NCBI GenBank assembly: GCA_963805325.1
Contig: CAWDTS010000010.1
Coordinates: 1 to 64,000, forward strand
DNA from: DASWJZ01 sp963805325
GTDB lineage: Bacteria; Pseudomonadota; Alphaproteobacteria; Rhizobiales; Afifellaceae
DNA: 64,000 nt
Direction of reading: 5' to 3'
This document shows positions 43,291 through 52,071 of this stretch, one piece after another. Position numbers and translations under genes: made by a program. Under the pieces are notes generated by a model. That model made no database searches, was not told the origin of the DNA, and saw only the letters and a list, made by a program, of their open reading frames with translations. Within the stretch, counting starts at the first letter, position 1. Each line of letters begins with the position of its first letter.

Positions 43291-45822
43291 ATGCCCGAGA
43301 AAGCGCTCGAGACCTATCGCAAGAAACGCGACTTCAGCCGCACCGGCGAGCCGCCGGGTGCGCTCGGCGGACGTTCCGGCAACCTCTTCATGATCCACAA
43401 GCACGACGCGACGCGGCTGCACTACGATCTGCGCCTTCAGGTCGGCGATGTCTTGAAGAGCTGGGCGGTGCCGAAGGGGCCCTCGCTCGATCCGAAGGAG
43501 AAGCGTCTCGCGGTCGAAGTGGAAGACCATCCGCTCGAATACGGAGACTTCGAGGGCACGATCCCGGAGGGGCAATACGGTGCGGGCGCGACGCTCATCT
43601 GGGACTACGGCACCTGGGCGCCGATGGGTGACCTCGAAGAGAGCCTCAAGAAAGGCGCGCTCAAATTCCGTCTCGCGGGCGAGAAGCTTCACGGTGGCTG
43701 GATGCTGACACGGCTGAAGCGCCGACCAGGCGACAAGAAGGACAACTGGCTCCTGATCAAGGAGCGCGACGATGCCGCCGACCCCGACACGGACATCCTT
43801 GAGGCGCGGCCGGAGAGCGTGAAATCGGGCCGCAATGTGGAGGAGCTGAAGCAGGGCGTCGATCCATCCTGGCAATCGAAGCCGGCCACGCGCCCGCGCA
43901 AGCCGCGCAACGTCGAGCCGGAGAAGCCGAAGAAGCCCGCAGTGCTGAAGCCCGGCGCGCTCGAGGGCGCGAAGGCCAGCACGCTGCCGAAGAGCTTCAA
44001 GCCGCAGCTCGCTTCGCCGGTCGACGAGCCGCCGAAGGGCAAGGACTGGCTGCACGAGATCAAGTTCGACGGCTATCGAACGATCGCGATTCTCGACCAG
44101 GGGAAGGCGCGGCTCCTGACGCGCAACGGGCTCGACTGGACGAAGCGCTACGGCGTACTCGCCGACGCCTTCGACACGCTGTCGTGCAAGGACGCGGTGA
44201 TCGACGGCGAGGTGGTGGTTCCCGACGAGCGCGGCGTGACCCATTTCGGGGCGCTGCAGGACGCGATCGCGAACGGCGAGACGGGGAAGATGGTCTATTA
44301 CGCCTTCGACCTGCCGCATCTTAACGGCTACGACCTTTCGGCCGTGCCGCTCGTGCAGCGGAAGGCGCTGCTTGAGAAGCTTCTTGCGCCGGTCGCCAGC
44401 GACGATGCGGCGATCCATTTCAGCGAGCACGTGGTCGGGCAGGGCGATGCGCTTTTCGAGCAGGCATCGGAGCTTGGGCTGGAGGGCGTCGTCTCGAAGC
44501 GCGCCGACAGCACCTATGTGCAGTCGCGCTCGAAAACGTGGCTGAAGGCCAAGTCGAAGCGGCTCGAGACCTTCGCCATCGTCGGCTACACCACGTCGCC
44601 GCAGGCAGGCGGGCTGGCGGCGCTGCTTCTTGCGGAGGAGGGCGCCGACGGGCTCGTTTCGGTCGGCAAGGTCGGGACGGGGTTCTCCGCATCGGAGGCG
44701 AAGGCGCTTTTGAAGCGCCTTGAAGGCCATGCACGCAAGGAGCCGCTCGTGCACGTCGCGCCGGCGATCGGGCGCGGCGCGTTCTGGGTCGAGCCGGTGC
44801 TGAAGGCGAGGGTGCTCTACGCGAACCGTACGCGCGACAACCAGCTTCGCCACGCCGTATTCCGCGGTCTCCGTGAGCCTGAGTTTGCGGCTTCCAAACC
44901 CGCCAAGGCCGGGAAGCGCTACATTACCGACGCGCATCTCGCCTCGATATGGGTGACCAACCCCGAGCGGCGGATGTTCTCCAAGACCGGGCCGACAAAG
45001 CTCGACCTCGCCGTCTATTACGCCAAGGTCGGCGACGCGATGCTGCCGCATATCCTTTCGCGGCCGGTGTCGCTGGTACGCTGCCCGAGCGGCAAGATCG
45101 AGGACTGCTTCTTCCAGCGCCATGCCTTTGCCGGCATGCCGGCCGAGGTGACGACCTTCGTCTCGAAGCGCGAGAAAGACGAGGAGGAGCGGAACTATCT
45201 CGTCATCGAGGACGCCGCCGGCTTTCTGGCGCTCGCGCAGTTCGGGGTGATCGAGTTCCACCCCTGGGGCTGTCGCGTCGACAAGGCGGAGCGGCCGGAC
45301 CGGATGTTCTTCGACCTCGACCCGGGCGAGGGCGTCGAATGGCGCGACGTCAAGGCGGCGGCAAAGGCGATGCGCGAGGAGCTACAGCGCCTTGGCCTGC
45401 CGAGCTTCGTCAAGACATCCGGCAAGAAAGGCATCCACGTCGTCGTGCCGGTGGAGCGCCGCATCGGCTGGAAGGAATTCCATGCCGCGAGCGGCTCGAT
45501 CGCCACCGCGATCGCCAAGCGCCACCCCGGAACGTTCGTGACCACGATGGCAAAATCGGAGCGTAAGCGCCGGATTTTCCTCGATTTTCACCGCAACGCG
45601 CGGAGCGCGACTGCGGTCGGCGTCTATTCGCTCAGGGCCGTGCGCGGGCTCCCGGCGTCAACGCCGGTGGCATGGGAGGATATCAACGCAATCGACGCGC
45701 CGGAGGATCTGAACTACGCTACGGTTCCGGGCTTTTTAAGTAATTCCGGCGATCCTTGGGCCGAAATGGACGCGAGCGCGGTGGCGCTTGGCCCGGATCT
45801 GGTGCGCCTGCTGTCGGGCTGA
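43291..45822 (+). CDS. ligD: ATP-dependent DNA ligase D (phosphoesterase-ligase-polymerase)
   Basis: An intact 843-residue multidomain NHEJ enzyme. The N-terminal 3'-phosphoesterase (about 20-165) has FMIHKHDATRLHYDLRLQVG and EDHPLEYGDFEGTIPEGQYG. The ligase domain (about 235-530) has the adenylation lysine in EIKFDGYR near residue 257 and LHFS/EHVVGQG. A Lys/Pro-rich linker lies between. The C-terminal archaeo-eukaryotic primase-type polymerase (about 555-840) has catalytic Asp residues in FFDLDPGEG near 672 and the KTSGKKGIHVVVPV block. It works with Ku, encoded 48 bp downstream. Confidence 0.96.
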   Translation: MPEKALETYRKKRDFSRTGEPPGALGGRSGNLFMIHKHDATRLHYDLRLQVGDVLKSWAVPKGPSLDPKEKRLAVEVEDHPLEYGDFEGTIPEGQYGAGATLIWDYGTWAPMGDLEESLKKGALKFRLAGEKLHGGWMLTRLKRRPGDKKDNWLLIKERDDAADPDTDILEARPESVKSGRNVEELKQGVDPSWQSKPATRPRKPRNVEPEKPKKPAVLKPGALEGAKASTLPKSFKPQLASPVDEPPKGKDWLHEIKFDGYRTIAILDQGKARLLTRNGLDWTKRYGVLADAFDTLSCKDAVIDGEVVVPDERGVTHFGALQDAIANGETGKMVYYAFDLPHLNGYDLSAVPLVQRKALLEKLLAPVASDDAAIHFSEHVVGQGDALFEQASELGLEGVVSKRADSTYVQSRSKTWLKAKSKRLETFAIVGYTTSPQAGGLAALLLAEEGADGLVSVGKVGTGFSASEAKALLKRLEGHARKEPLVHVAPAIGRGAFWVEPVLKARVLYANRTRDNQLRHAVFRGLREPEFAASKPAKAGKRYITDAHLASIWVTNPERRMFSKTGPTKLDLAVYYAKVGDAMLPHILSRPVSLVRCPSGKIEDCFFQRHAFAGMPAEVTTFVSKREKDEEERNYLVIEDAAGFLALAQFGVIEFHPWGCRVDKAERPDRMFFDLDPGEGVEWRDVKAAAKAMREELQRLGLPSFVKTSGKKGIHVVVPVERRIGWKEFHAASGSIATAIAKRHPGTFVTTMAKSERKRRIFLDFHRNARSATAVGVYSLRAVRGLPASTPVAWEDINAIDAPEDLNYATVPGFLSNSGDPWAEMDASAVALGPDLVRLLSG

Positions 45823-45870
45823 ACGAAGCGGCGCGTCGAGCGTTTCGGTAGTGTTTGGAGGATTTTGCGC

Positions 45871-46726
45871 ATGGCGCCGCGTGCAAGCTGGAAGGGATAC
45901 CTGAAGCTCTCGTTGGTGAGCTGCCCGGTCAGGCTCTACACCGCGACGAGCACGAGCGATCGCATCGCCTTCAATTTACTCCACAAGGACACCCACAACC
46001 GCGTGGCGATGAAGCCGGTCGACCCGGAACTCGGCCAGGTGGAGCGGAGCGACCTCGTCAAAGGCTATCAGTACCGAGAAAAACCAGTACGTGATCCTCG
46101 ACGACGAGGACTTCGAGAAGGTCAAGATCGAATCGACCGACACGATCGCCATCGAGGCGTTCGTGGATCAGGGCGCGATCGACGCGCTCTACGACGACAC
46201 GCCGTATTTCCTGGCGCCGGACGGGAAGATCGCCGAGGAGACCTTCGTGGTCCTGCGCGAGGCGATGAAGAAGACCGGCAAGACCGCGGTCGCCCGGGTC
46301 GTGATGTCTAACCGCGAGCGTGTCGTCTCGATCGACGTGCGCGACAAGGGCATGCTGATGCAGACGCTTCGGCGGCCAAATGAGGTGCGCAAGTCGAGCG
46401 AGTATTTCGACGAGATCCCGGAAAAGAACGGCGTCGACAAGGAGATGCTGCAGCTTGCCGAGAAACTGATCGAGCAGAAGACGAAGCCGTTCGATCCCGG
46501 CGCTTTCACCGACCGCTACGAAGAGGGCCTGATGGAGATCATCCGGGCGAAGGTCGCGGGCGAGACGCCGGTGATGGCGGCGGCGCCGGAGCGCGGCAAG
46601 GTCATCAACCTGATGGATGCCTTGAAGAAGAGCCTTTCCGACGAGAAGCCGCCCGCGGCAAGCAAGGGGCGGAAGGCCGCGGCGCCGAAGTCCCAAAAGG
46701 CCGCGCCGAAGCGCAAGAGCGCCTGA
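45871..46726 (+). CDS. ku: Ku protein (NHEJ), one frameshift
   Basis: From the ATG at 45871, SWKGYLKLSLVSCPVRLYTA is the usual Ku beta-barrel start. The frame breaks at about 46076, where an extra C in TACCGAG displaces the reading. The next frame gives YEKNQYVILDDEDFEKVKIE, FVDQGAIDALYDDTPYFLAP and a Lys/Ala-rich C-terminal tail (GRKAAAPKSQKAAPKRKSA) typical of rhizobial Ku. Ku binds broken DNA ends as a homodimer and recruits LigD. If the frameshift is real, end joining from this locus is disabled, although rhizobia often carry additional ku copies. Confidence 0.92.
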
Positions 46727-46831
46727 GCGAGATCAAGGGAAGAGCGGCTCGTTTTGCGATAGGATCACCTTCCGGCATAGATAGACTCACGCTTCGATTC
46801 GGGCTGAATCGGCGGGGTTTGGCGGCAGGTC

Positions 46832-47965
46832 ATGACGATCGACGGCGCGGCATTTGTGATCCTCGGGGGGCTTGAGGCCTTTCCCCGGCGGCTTGCCGCG
46901 CGCGAGATCAGGGCAAAGGGCGGAGAGCTTCGCCATGGGCTGTCGCGGCGGACACGCTTCGCAGTGTTCGGTCACCGGCTCGTCGAAAGCGCGACGCCTG
47001 CGAGTGTCGAAACGCGCATCGCCGAAGCGCGGAAGACGGGCGCGCAGCTTCTGAGCGAGCGCGCTTTCCTGCAGCTTCTGGGGCTTCTGAACGCGCCCGA
47101 CGGGGGGCGCGATCTTTCGAGCCGGCAAATTCTCGATCAATCCGGGCTCGACCGCGAAACCTTCGACCGCCTTTGCCTTTTCGATGCGTTCGAAACCGTG
47201 GAGGAGCCGTTCGGCTTTCGCGACCTCGTCGCGGCCCGCCAGTATTCGAAGCTCGCGGCGGAGGGGGCCGGCTGGCTCGATCTCGTGCGCGCCGCGCGCT
47301 CCAGGCGTCTTGCGGAACCTGGAGGCGGCGTCGCGAATGTGCGGCTGAAACGCTCCGGCGGCGCGGTGGTCATGGAGAGCGGCGCGACGCTTTCCGACTT
47401 GAGCGGGCAGCTCCAACTCGCGCTTCCCGGTGGCGACGCCGATCCGGCCGAGCGGCTCTTCGAGGGCGCCCGTGCTGCGGAAGAGGCGGAGGACTGGGCG
47501 CGCGCTGCGACGCTTTACCGGCGCTGCGTGGAGATCGAGCCGAAGGACCCGGATGTCGCGTTCAACCTGAGCCATGCTCTGATGAAGAAGGGCGAGCTCG
47601 ACGAGGCGCGGCGCTACCTGAACAAGGCGCTGCGGCTTGACCCGACCTACGCCGAGGCCTGGTACAACCTCGCCTCCATCGCGCGCGAGCAGGACGATCC
47701 GGAATCCGCCAAGCGGCATCTCCGGCAGGCGATCGCCGCCGATCCCGGTTATCCGGACCCGCTCTACAATCTCGCGCTTCTGGAGTTCGACGCCGGCGAC
47801 TATGCGAAGGCCACGCAGCTCTGGGAGCGCTATCGCGAGCTCGACCCGGATTCCTCCTGGGGCCAGAAGGCGAAATACGGGCTGCAGCTGATCGGCATGA
47901 TGACCGAGCGGCCGGGCGCGCACCGGACGGTCTCCTCGGCGGACCGGCGCAACCTCGCCGGATGA
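46832..47965 (+). CDS. BRCT-like domain protein with C-terminal TPR repeats
   Basis: 377 residues. The N-terminal 90 residues match a BRCT pattern: AFVILGGLEAFPRRLAAREI, then RAKGGELRHGLSRRTRFAVFG. A middle part follows (FDRLCLFDAFETVEEPFGFRD), resembling a MerR-like helix-turn-helix. From about residue 215, three to four TPR units are visible: WARAATLYRRCVEIEPKDPD, ARRYLNKALRLDPTYAEAWY and AKRHLRQAIAADPGYPDPLY. There is no signal peptide. Placement directly after ligD and ku suggests a DNA-repair scaffold. BRCT assignment is from motif reading only. Confidence 0.78.
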   Translation: MTIDGAAFVILGGLEAFPRRLAAREIRAKGGELRHGLSRRTRFAVFGHRLVESATPASVETRIAEARKTGAQLLSERAFLQLLGLLNAPDGGRDLSSRQILDQSGLDRETFDRLCLFDAFETVEEPFGFRDLVAARQYSKLAAEGAGWLDLVRAARSRRLAEPGGGVANVRLKRSGGAVVMESGATLSDLSGQLQLALPGGDADPAERLFEGARAAEEAEDWARAATLYRRCVEIEPKDPDVAFNLSHALMKKGELDEARRYLNKALRLDPTYAEAWYNLASIAREQDDPESAKRHLRQAIAADPGYPDPLYNLALLEFDAGDYAKATQLWERYRELDPDSSWGQKAKYGLQLIGMMTERPGAHRTVSSADRRNLAG

Positions 47966-48591
47966 ATCTTCTCCGCGATGGGCCCGACGACGCGGTGGCG
48001 TCGGTCGTGCTTGCGCACGGAGCCGGCGCCCCGATGGACAGCCGGTTCATGAACGATTTCGCGAAGGCGCTCTCCGAGCGCGGCCCTCACGTCATCCGCT
48101 TCGAGTTCGCCTACATGGCGAGCCGGCGGAGCGGGGAGGGGCGCAAGCCGCCGCCGCGCGCGGAGCGCGTGATGGGCGAGTACCGCGAGCTCGTGGCGGG
48201 CCTCGACGAGGGTCGGCCGCTTTTTATCGGCGGCAAGTCGATGGGCGGGCGCGTTGCCTCGATGGTGGCGGACGAGCTTTTCAGCGCGGGCACCGTCGCT
48301 GGGCTTGTCTGCCTCGGCTATCCGTTCCATCCGCCGGGAGCGCCAAAGAAGCTCCGCACCGCGCATCTCGAAGCGCTTTCCGTCCCGACGCTGATCTGCC
48401 AGGGCACGCGCGATCCGTTCGGCACGCGCGAGGAGGTGGAAGGCTACGCGCTCTCGCCAGCGATCCGCATTCATTGGCTCCTCGATGGCGACCACGATTT
48501 CAGGCCGCGCAGGGAGTCCGGGCTTACGGCGAAGCAGAATCTCAATTCGGCAGCGGATGCCGTCGCGGCGTGGATCGCGGCGACGCTCTAG
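47962..48591 (+). CDS. Alpha/beta hydrolase (KANL3/Tex30-like)
   Basis: 209 residues, starting on an ATGA overlap with the TPR gene. The strand-turn ASVVLAHGAGAPMDSRFMND, nucleophile elbow IGGKSMGGRVAS, Asp region CQGTRDPFGTREE and His in LLDGDHDF give the expected order of a dienelactone-hydrolase-like catalytic triad. The substrate is unknown. Its 3' end overlaps the convergent P-type ATPase stop by 4 bp. Confidence 0.88.
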   Translation: MNLLRDGPDDAVASVVLAHGAGAPMDSRFMNDFAKALSERGPHVIRFEFAYMASRRSGEGRKPPPRAERVMGEYRELVAGLDEGRPLFIGGKSMGGRVASMVADELFSAGTVAGLVCLGYPFHPPGAPKKLRTAHLEALSVPTLICQGTRDPFGTREEVEGYALSPAIRIHWLLDGDHDFRPRRESGLTAKQNLNSAADAVAAWIAATL

Positions 48592-50453
48592 CTTTTCAGC
48601 CCCAGCTGTTTTCCGTCGCCGAGCGCGCGGAGTGCGTTCAGGATCACGAGCACGTCGATCGCCTCCTGGATGAGCGCACCTTCGACCGGGGGGATGTAGC
48701 CGAGCGCAGCGACGATCATGCCGATGGTGGAAAGCCCGATGCCCGCGCCGACGCTTTCGGTCGCTATGCGGCGCGAGCGCTGTGCGATGCCGACGGCGCG
48801 CGGGATGCGCGCGAGGTCGTCGGCGAGGAGCACCACGTCCGCCGCCTCGGTGGCGCCCGCTGCGCCGCTCCCCATGGCGATCCCGATATCGGCGGCGGCG
48901 AGCGCCGGCGCGTCGTTCACGCCGTCACCGACCATGATGACCGCGCCGGCTCCGTCGAGCTTCCGGCGTTCTGCGAGAACCGTGTCAACCTTGGCTTCCG
49001 GCGCAAGGTCGGAAAGGACGGCGTCGAAACCGAGCTGCGTGGCGACGCGGTCGGCCGCGGCAGCGTGATCGCCGGTCGCGAGCACAACACGCCTGACGCC
49101 GAGCCGCTTCAAATCCGCGATCGATTTCCGTGCCTCGGGGCGGACGGAATCGACGATCTCGAAGACGGCCGAGAGCCGACCATCGACGCCGACTGCAACG
49201 AGGCTCGCGCCGTCGTCGAGCGCGATGCCGTCAAAGCTCGTCGGCGCTTTTGCGCGGGCGAGGACGAAGGCAACGCTGCCGACGGCAACCGCGTGGCCGT
49301 CGACCACGCCTTCGATTCCGGCGCCGCTTTCTTCGCGGACCGTGCTCGGTGGGGTTAGGGTTTGGCCCTTCGCGTGTGCAACCCGCACCAGGAGATCGGC
49401 GACCACATGGTTCGATGCCTGGTCGAGTGACGCTGCGAGCCGGAGCGTCTCGTCGGCGTCGATGCCGTCCGCCATGAACCGCGAGGCGAGCGTCGTGCTG
49501 CCGCTGGTCAGCGTCCCCGTCTTGTCGAGGATCAGGACGCGCGCCCGCGCGAGCCCTTCGAGCGCGCCGCCGCCCTTCACCAGGATGCCATGCTTCGCGG
49601 CGCGCGAAAGCCCGGCTATCAGGGCGACGGGCACGGCAAGGATGAGCGGGCAGGGCGTTGCGATGACGAGCACGGCGAGCAGTCGCCGCGGGTCGCCGCT
49701 CGCAAGCCACGCGGCACCGGAAAGCGCCAGCGTCAAGGCGAGAAAGCCGAGCGCGTAGCGGTCGGCGAGCCGGCTCATCGGGGCTTTTGCGCCCTGTGCG
49801 GCCTCGACGAGGCGCAGGATGTTGGCGTAGGTGCTCTCGGCCGCCCGCTTCGTCGCCTTGAGATCGAAGGGCGCGCCCTTGCTGGTCGAGCCGCTCATCG
49901 CGCTCTCGCCGGCCGTGCGCTGCACCGGAAGCGCCTCGCCGGTCAGCGCCGACTGGTCGAGGAGCGCGATGCCATCCGCGATGACGCCGTCGACTGGCAG
50001 CGCATCGCCCTGGCGGATAAGGAGCCGGTCGCCCGGCACGATCGTTTCGATCGGCACCTCTTCAAGCGTCCCATCGGCATAACGGTGCGCGGTGCGCGGG
50101 ACGCGCGAAAGAAGCGCCGTCATCTCGCGACGTGCGCGGCGGCCGGCATAACCTTCGAGGAACTCCCCGCCGGAATACATGAGCGCGACCACGACGCCGG
50201 CGAGCGGTTCGTCCATGGCGAGCGCCGCGCCCATGGCGAGCGCCGCGATCAGGTCGAGCCCGACCTCGCCTCGACGAAGCGACGTGACCGTTTGAAGCGC
50301 GAGCGCCACGAGCGCCGCGGCGATGCCTGCGCGCCAAATCCACGCGCCGGCCTCGGCACTGCCGAGCCCGATCGCCAGGAATCCGCCGACGAGCGCGCAC
50401 GCCGTCAGGACAAAGAGCCCGTTCGTCAGCAGGTCTTCGAGGCGCGCCCTCAT
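48588..50453 (-). CDS. Heavy-metal P1B-type ATPase without N-terminal metal-binding domain
   Basis: 621 residues. The A-domain has LTGEALP. The membrane metal motif is ATPCPLILAVPVALIAGLS (TPC rather than CPC), and the phosphorylation site DKTGTLTSG is near residue 309. The usual HP dipeptide of the N-domain is replaced by SNHVVADL, and MVGDGVNDAPALAAADIGIA is in the P-domain. There is no HMA domain, and about 45 residues precede the first helix bundle. TPC-type membrane motifs occur in the less-studied P1B-5-like group, so the transported metal cannot be stated. It begins 18 bp after a dihaem cytochrome gene, probably in one operon. Confidence 0.88.
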   Translation of the reverse strand: MRARLEDLLTNGLFVLTACALVGGFLAIGLGSAEAGAWIWRAGIAAALVALALQTVTSLRRGEVGLDLIAALAMGAALAMDEPLAGVVVALMYSGGEFLEGYAGRRARREMTALLSRVPRTAHRYADGTLEEVPIETIVPGDRLLIRQGDALPVDGVIADGIALLDQSALTGEALPVQRTAGESAMSGSTSKGAPFDLKATKRAAESTYANILRLVEAAQGAKAPMSRLADRYALGFLALTLALSGAAWLASGDPRRLLAVLVIATPCPLILAVPVALIAGLSRAAKHGILVKGGGALEGLARARVLILDKTGTLTSGSTTLASRFMADGIDADETLRLAASLDQASNHVVADLLVRVAHAKGQTLTPPSTVREESGAGIEGVVDGHAVAVGSVAFVLARAKAPTSFDGIALDDGASLVAVGVDGRLSAVFEIVDSVRPEARKSIADLKRLGVRRVVLATGDHAAAADRVATQLGFDAVLSDLAPEAKVDTVLAERRKLDGAGAVIMVGDGVNDAPALAAADIGIAMGSGAAGATEAADVVLLADDLARIPRAVGIAQRSRRIATESVGAGIGLSTIGMIVAALGYIPPVEGALIQEAIDVLVILNALRALGDGKQLGLKS

Positions 50454-50471
50454 CGCGACGCCACAGCCGGC

Positions 50472-51215
50472 TTACTTCTCGTCCGGATCAAGCGACTGGA
50501 GGTAGGCGAGGAGGTCGGCGATCTGGATGTCGGAAAGGAAGCGCAACGAAAGCATCTCCGCCGCCGGCACGCCGTTCAGGATCTTGTGGAGCGCCTGTGT
50601 CGGACGGTTGCGCGATACCCAGCCGAGCGAGGAGCGGTCGCCCTTCTCGCCTTTCAGGTAGCGGCGCCCGTCAAGCTGATGGCACGAGATGCAGGCACCC
50701 TCGAATATGTCGCGGCCGAATTCCGGGTTGCCGACGGAGACGCCGGTTCCGCTGATGTAGTCGCTCCGCCTGTACTGCCCCTGCGTGACAAAGAGGGCGA
50801 GGATATCCATCGCGACGTCGGTGATCTGCGCCGCCGGGAAGGGGTGCGCGGGATCGCGGAGCTTCTTCTTCACGAGCTCCGGATTGGCGCCGGCGAGCTG
50901 TTGAAGGCCGGGGAACTGGCGGTCCCCGATGGTGACACCGGAATAGTCCCAGCCGTGGCAGGTCACGCAACGCCAAGTATCGGCGCGCGAGACCGAAAGT
51001 GCGCCCTTCAGCGCAGGATTGCGGTCCTCGGGCGGCAGTACGTCGAGGATTGTCCAGAAGTCGTCGTAGAGCTTGCCGCCAAGCGAAAGCAGGAAAACCG
51101 GGCCGAGTTCGGTGTCGCCAGCGGTCGCCGGCTGCGCCGCAGCCGCCACGCCAGCGCCGCAGAAGAGGCTTGCGAGTATGAAAATCGCGTAGAAGACGCC
51201 GGCTTTCTTGGACAT
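50472..51215 (-). CDS. Secreted dihaem cytochrome c
   Basis: The start is at 51215 (MSKKAGVFYAIFILASLFCG) with a signal peptide ending near AAAAQ. The two haem-binding motifs are CVTCH near residue 91 and CISCH near residue 165. Candidate distal Met ligands lie in the C-terminal part (AAEMLSLRFLSD). ALHKILNGVP and IQIADLLAYLQSLDP are typical of the final cytochrome c helix. It is periplasmic. It is encoded directly ahead of the P1B ATPase, so an electron-transfer step linked to metal handling is possible but unproven. Confidence 0.88.
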   Translation of the reverse strand: MSKKAGVFYAIFILASLFCGAGVAAAAQPATAGDTELGPVFLLSLGGKLYDDFWTILDVLPPEDRNPALKGALSVSRADTWRCVTCHGWDYSGVTIGDRQFPGLQQLAGANPELVKKKLRDPAHPFPAAQITDVAMDILALFVTQGQYRRSDYISGTGVSVGNPEFGRDIFEGACISCHQLDGRRYLKGEKGDRSSLGWVSRNRPTQALHKILNGVPAAEMLSLRFLSDIQIADLLAYLQSLDPDEK

Positions 51216-51313
51216 TGTGGCTCCCGAACAGCGTTTGTCAGAAAGCAACATGGGCTGGGGATTCGCGTTGACCTGGGTCAAACGGCGAGCGCCCCGTAAA
51301 TCCGAGGCCGGTT

Positions 51314-51997
51314 TTAATCGATCAGCACGCCTGCGTCGCGCATCTCGGTGAGCGCGGCCTTTCCGCCGGCTGCGGTCACCGGCTTCGTCGCGCCGGCGAT
51401 CAGGTACGTCACGAGCCCCTCCTTGACGCTGTCGAGCGCCGTTGCCCTTACGCAGATATCTTCCGCCAGTCCGCCTACGAAGACGCGCGTTACGCCGAGG
51501 CGACGAAGATCCTCGGCAAGTCCCGTCGCGTCGAAGGCCGAATACTGGTCGCGGTCGGTGCGGTCGCCTTTCGTCACCACGTTCACGTCAGGCGGCAGAT
51601 CGAGATCGGGATGGAAGTCCGCGCCCTTTGTGCCCTGGACACAATGAACGGGCCATTCGCCGCCCTGCGGTTTGAAGCTCAGGTGCCCTGACGGATGCCA
51701 GTCCCGCGAGGCAAAAACGGGGATGCCGAGGCGGCGTGCGCGGTCGATCCAGCGATTCAGCACCGGAACGACGGCGTCGCCGTTCTCGATCGGCAGCGAG
51801 CCACCGGGGCAGAAGTCGCGTTGCACGTCGACGACGACGAGTGCATCGCCCGGCTGAAGGGCGTCCTCCGCGCCGCCAATTCCGCCGTCCGGTTGCACGA
51901 GGGACGCCGGATCGCTTGCCGGAAAACTCTCGTCCAGCGCCTCGTCGAGGAGATCTTCCTTGTGATCGGGCTCCGACCGAGGCTCTTTCGCGCTCAT
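51314..51997 (-). CDS. pncA: Isochorismatase-family hydrolase, nicotinamidase-like
   Basis: 227 residues. A 45-residue acidic leader (EDLLDEALDESFPASDPASL) precedes the catalytic domain. Catalytic Asp is in VVVDVQRDFCPGGSLP, metal ligands are in SRDWHPSGHLSF, Lys is in VTKGDRTDRDQYS, and the nucleophilic Cys is in LAEDICVRATALD. The arrangement is that of PncA, which converts nicotinamide to nicotinate for NAD salvage. The leader is unusual for PncA and resembles a short acidic ESFPASDP tail motif found on several unrelated proteins. Confidence 0.88.
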   Translation of the reverse strand: MSAKEPRSEPDHKEDLLDEALDESFPASDPASLVQPDGGIGGAEDALQPGDALVVVDVQRDFCPGGSLPIENGDAVVPVLNRWIDRARRLGIPVFASRDWHPSGHLSFKPQGGEWPVHCVQGTKGADFHPDLDLPPDVNVVTKGDRTDRDQYSAFDATGLAEDLRRLGVTRVFVGGLAEDICVRATALDSVKEGLVTYLIAGATKPVTAAGGKAALTEMRDAGVLID

Positions 51998-52071
51998 GGC
52001 ATGCCTCTGAGTTCGTCGATCATGAAGGTAATGGATCGACGCGCCGGATCAACCGACGCGGCAGACGGGCG

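Noticed and set aside
43279..45261. A 660-codon open frame antisense to ligD
   Set aside because: It mirrors the codon positions of ligD, is very rich in Arg/Leu/His and has no motif. It is a GC-driven shadow frame.
49590..51299. A 569-codon open frame antisense to the P-type ATPase and cytochrome genes
   Set aside because: It spans two genes on the other strand that have diagnostic motifs and has none itself.
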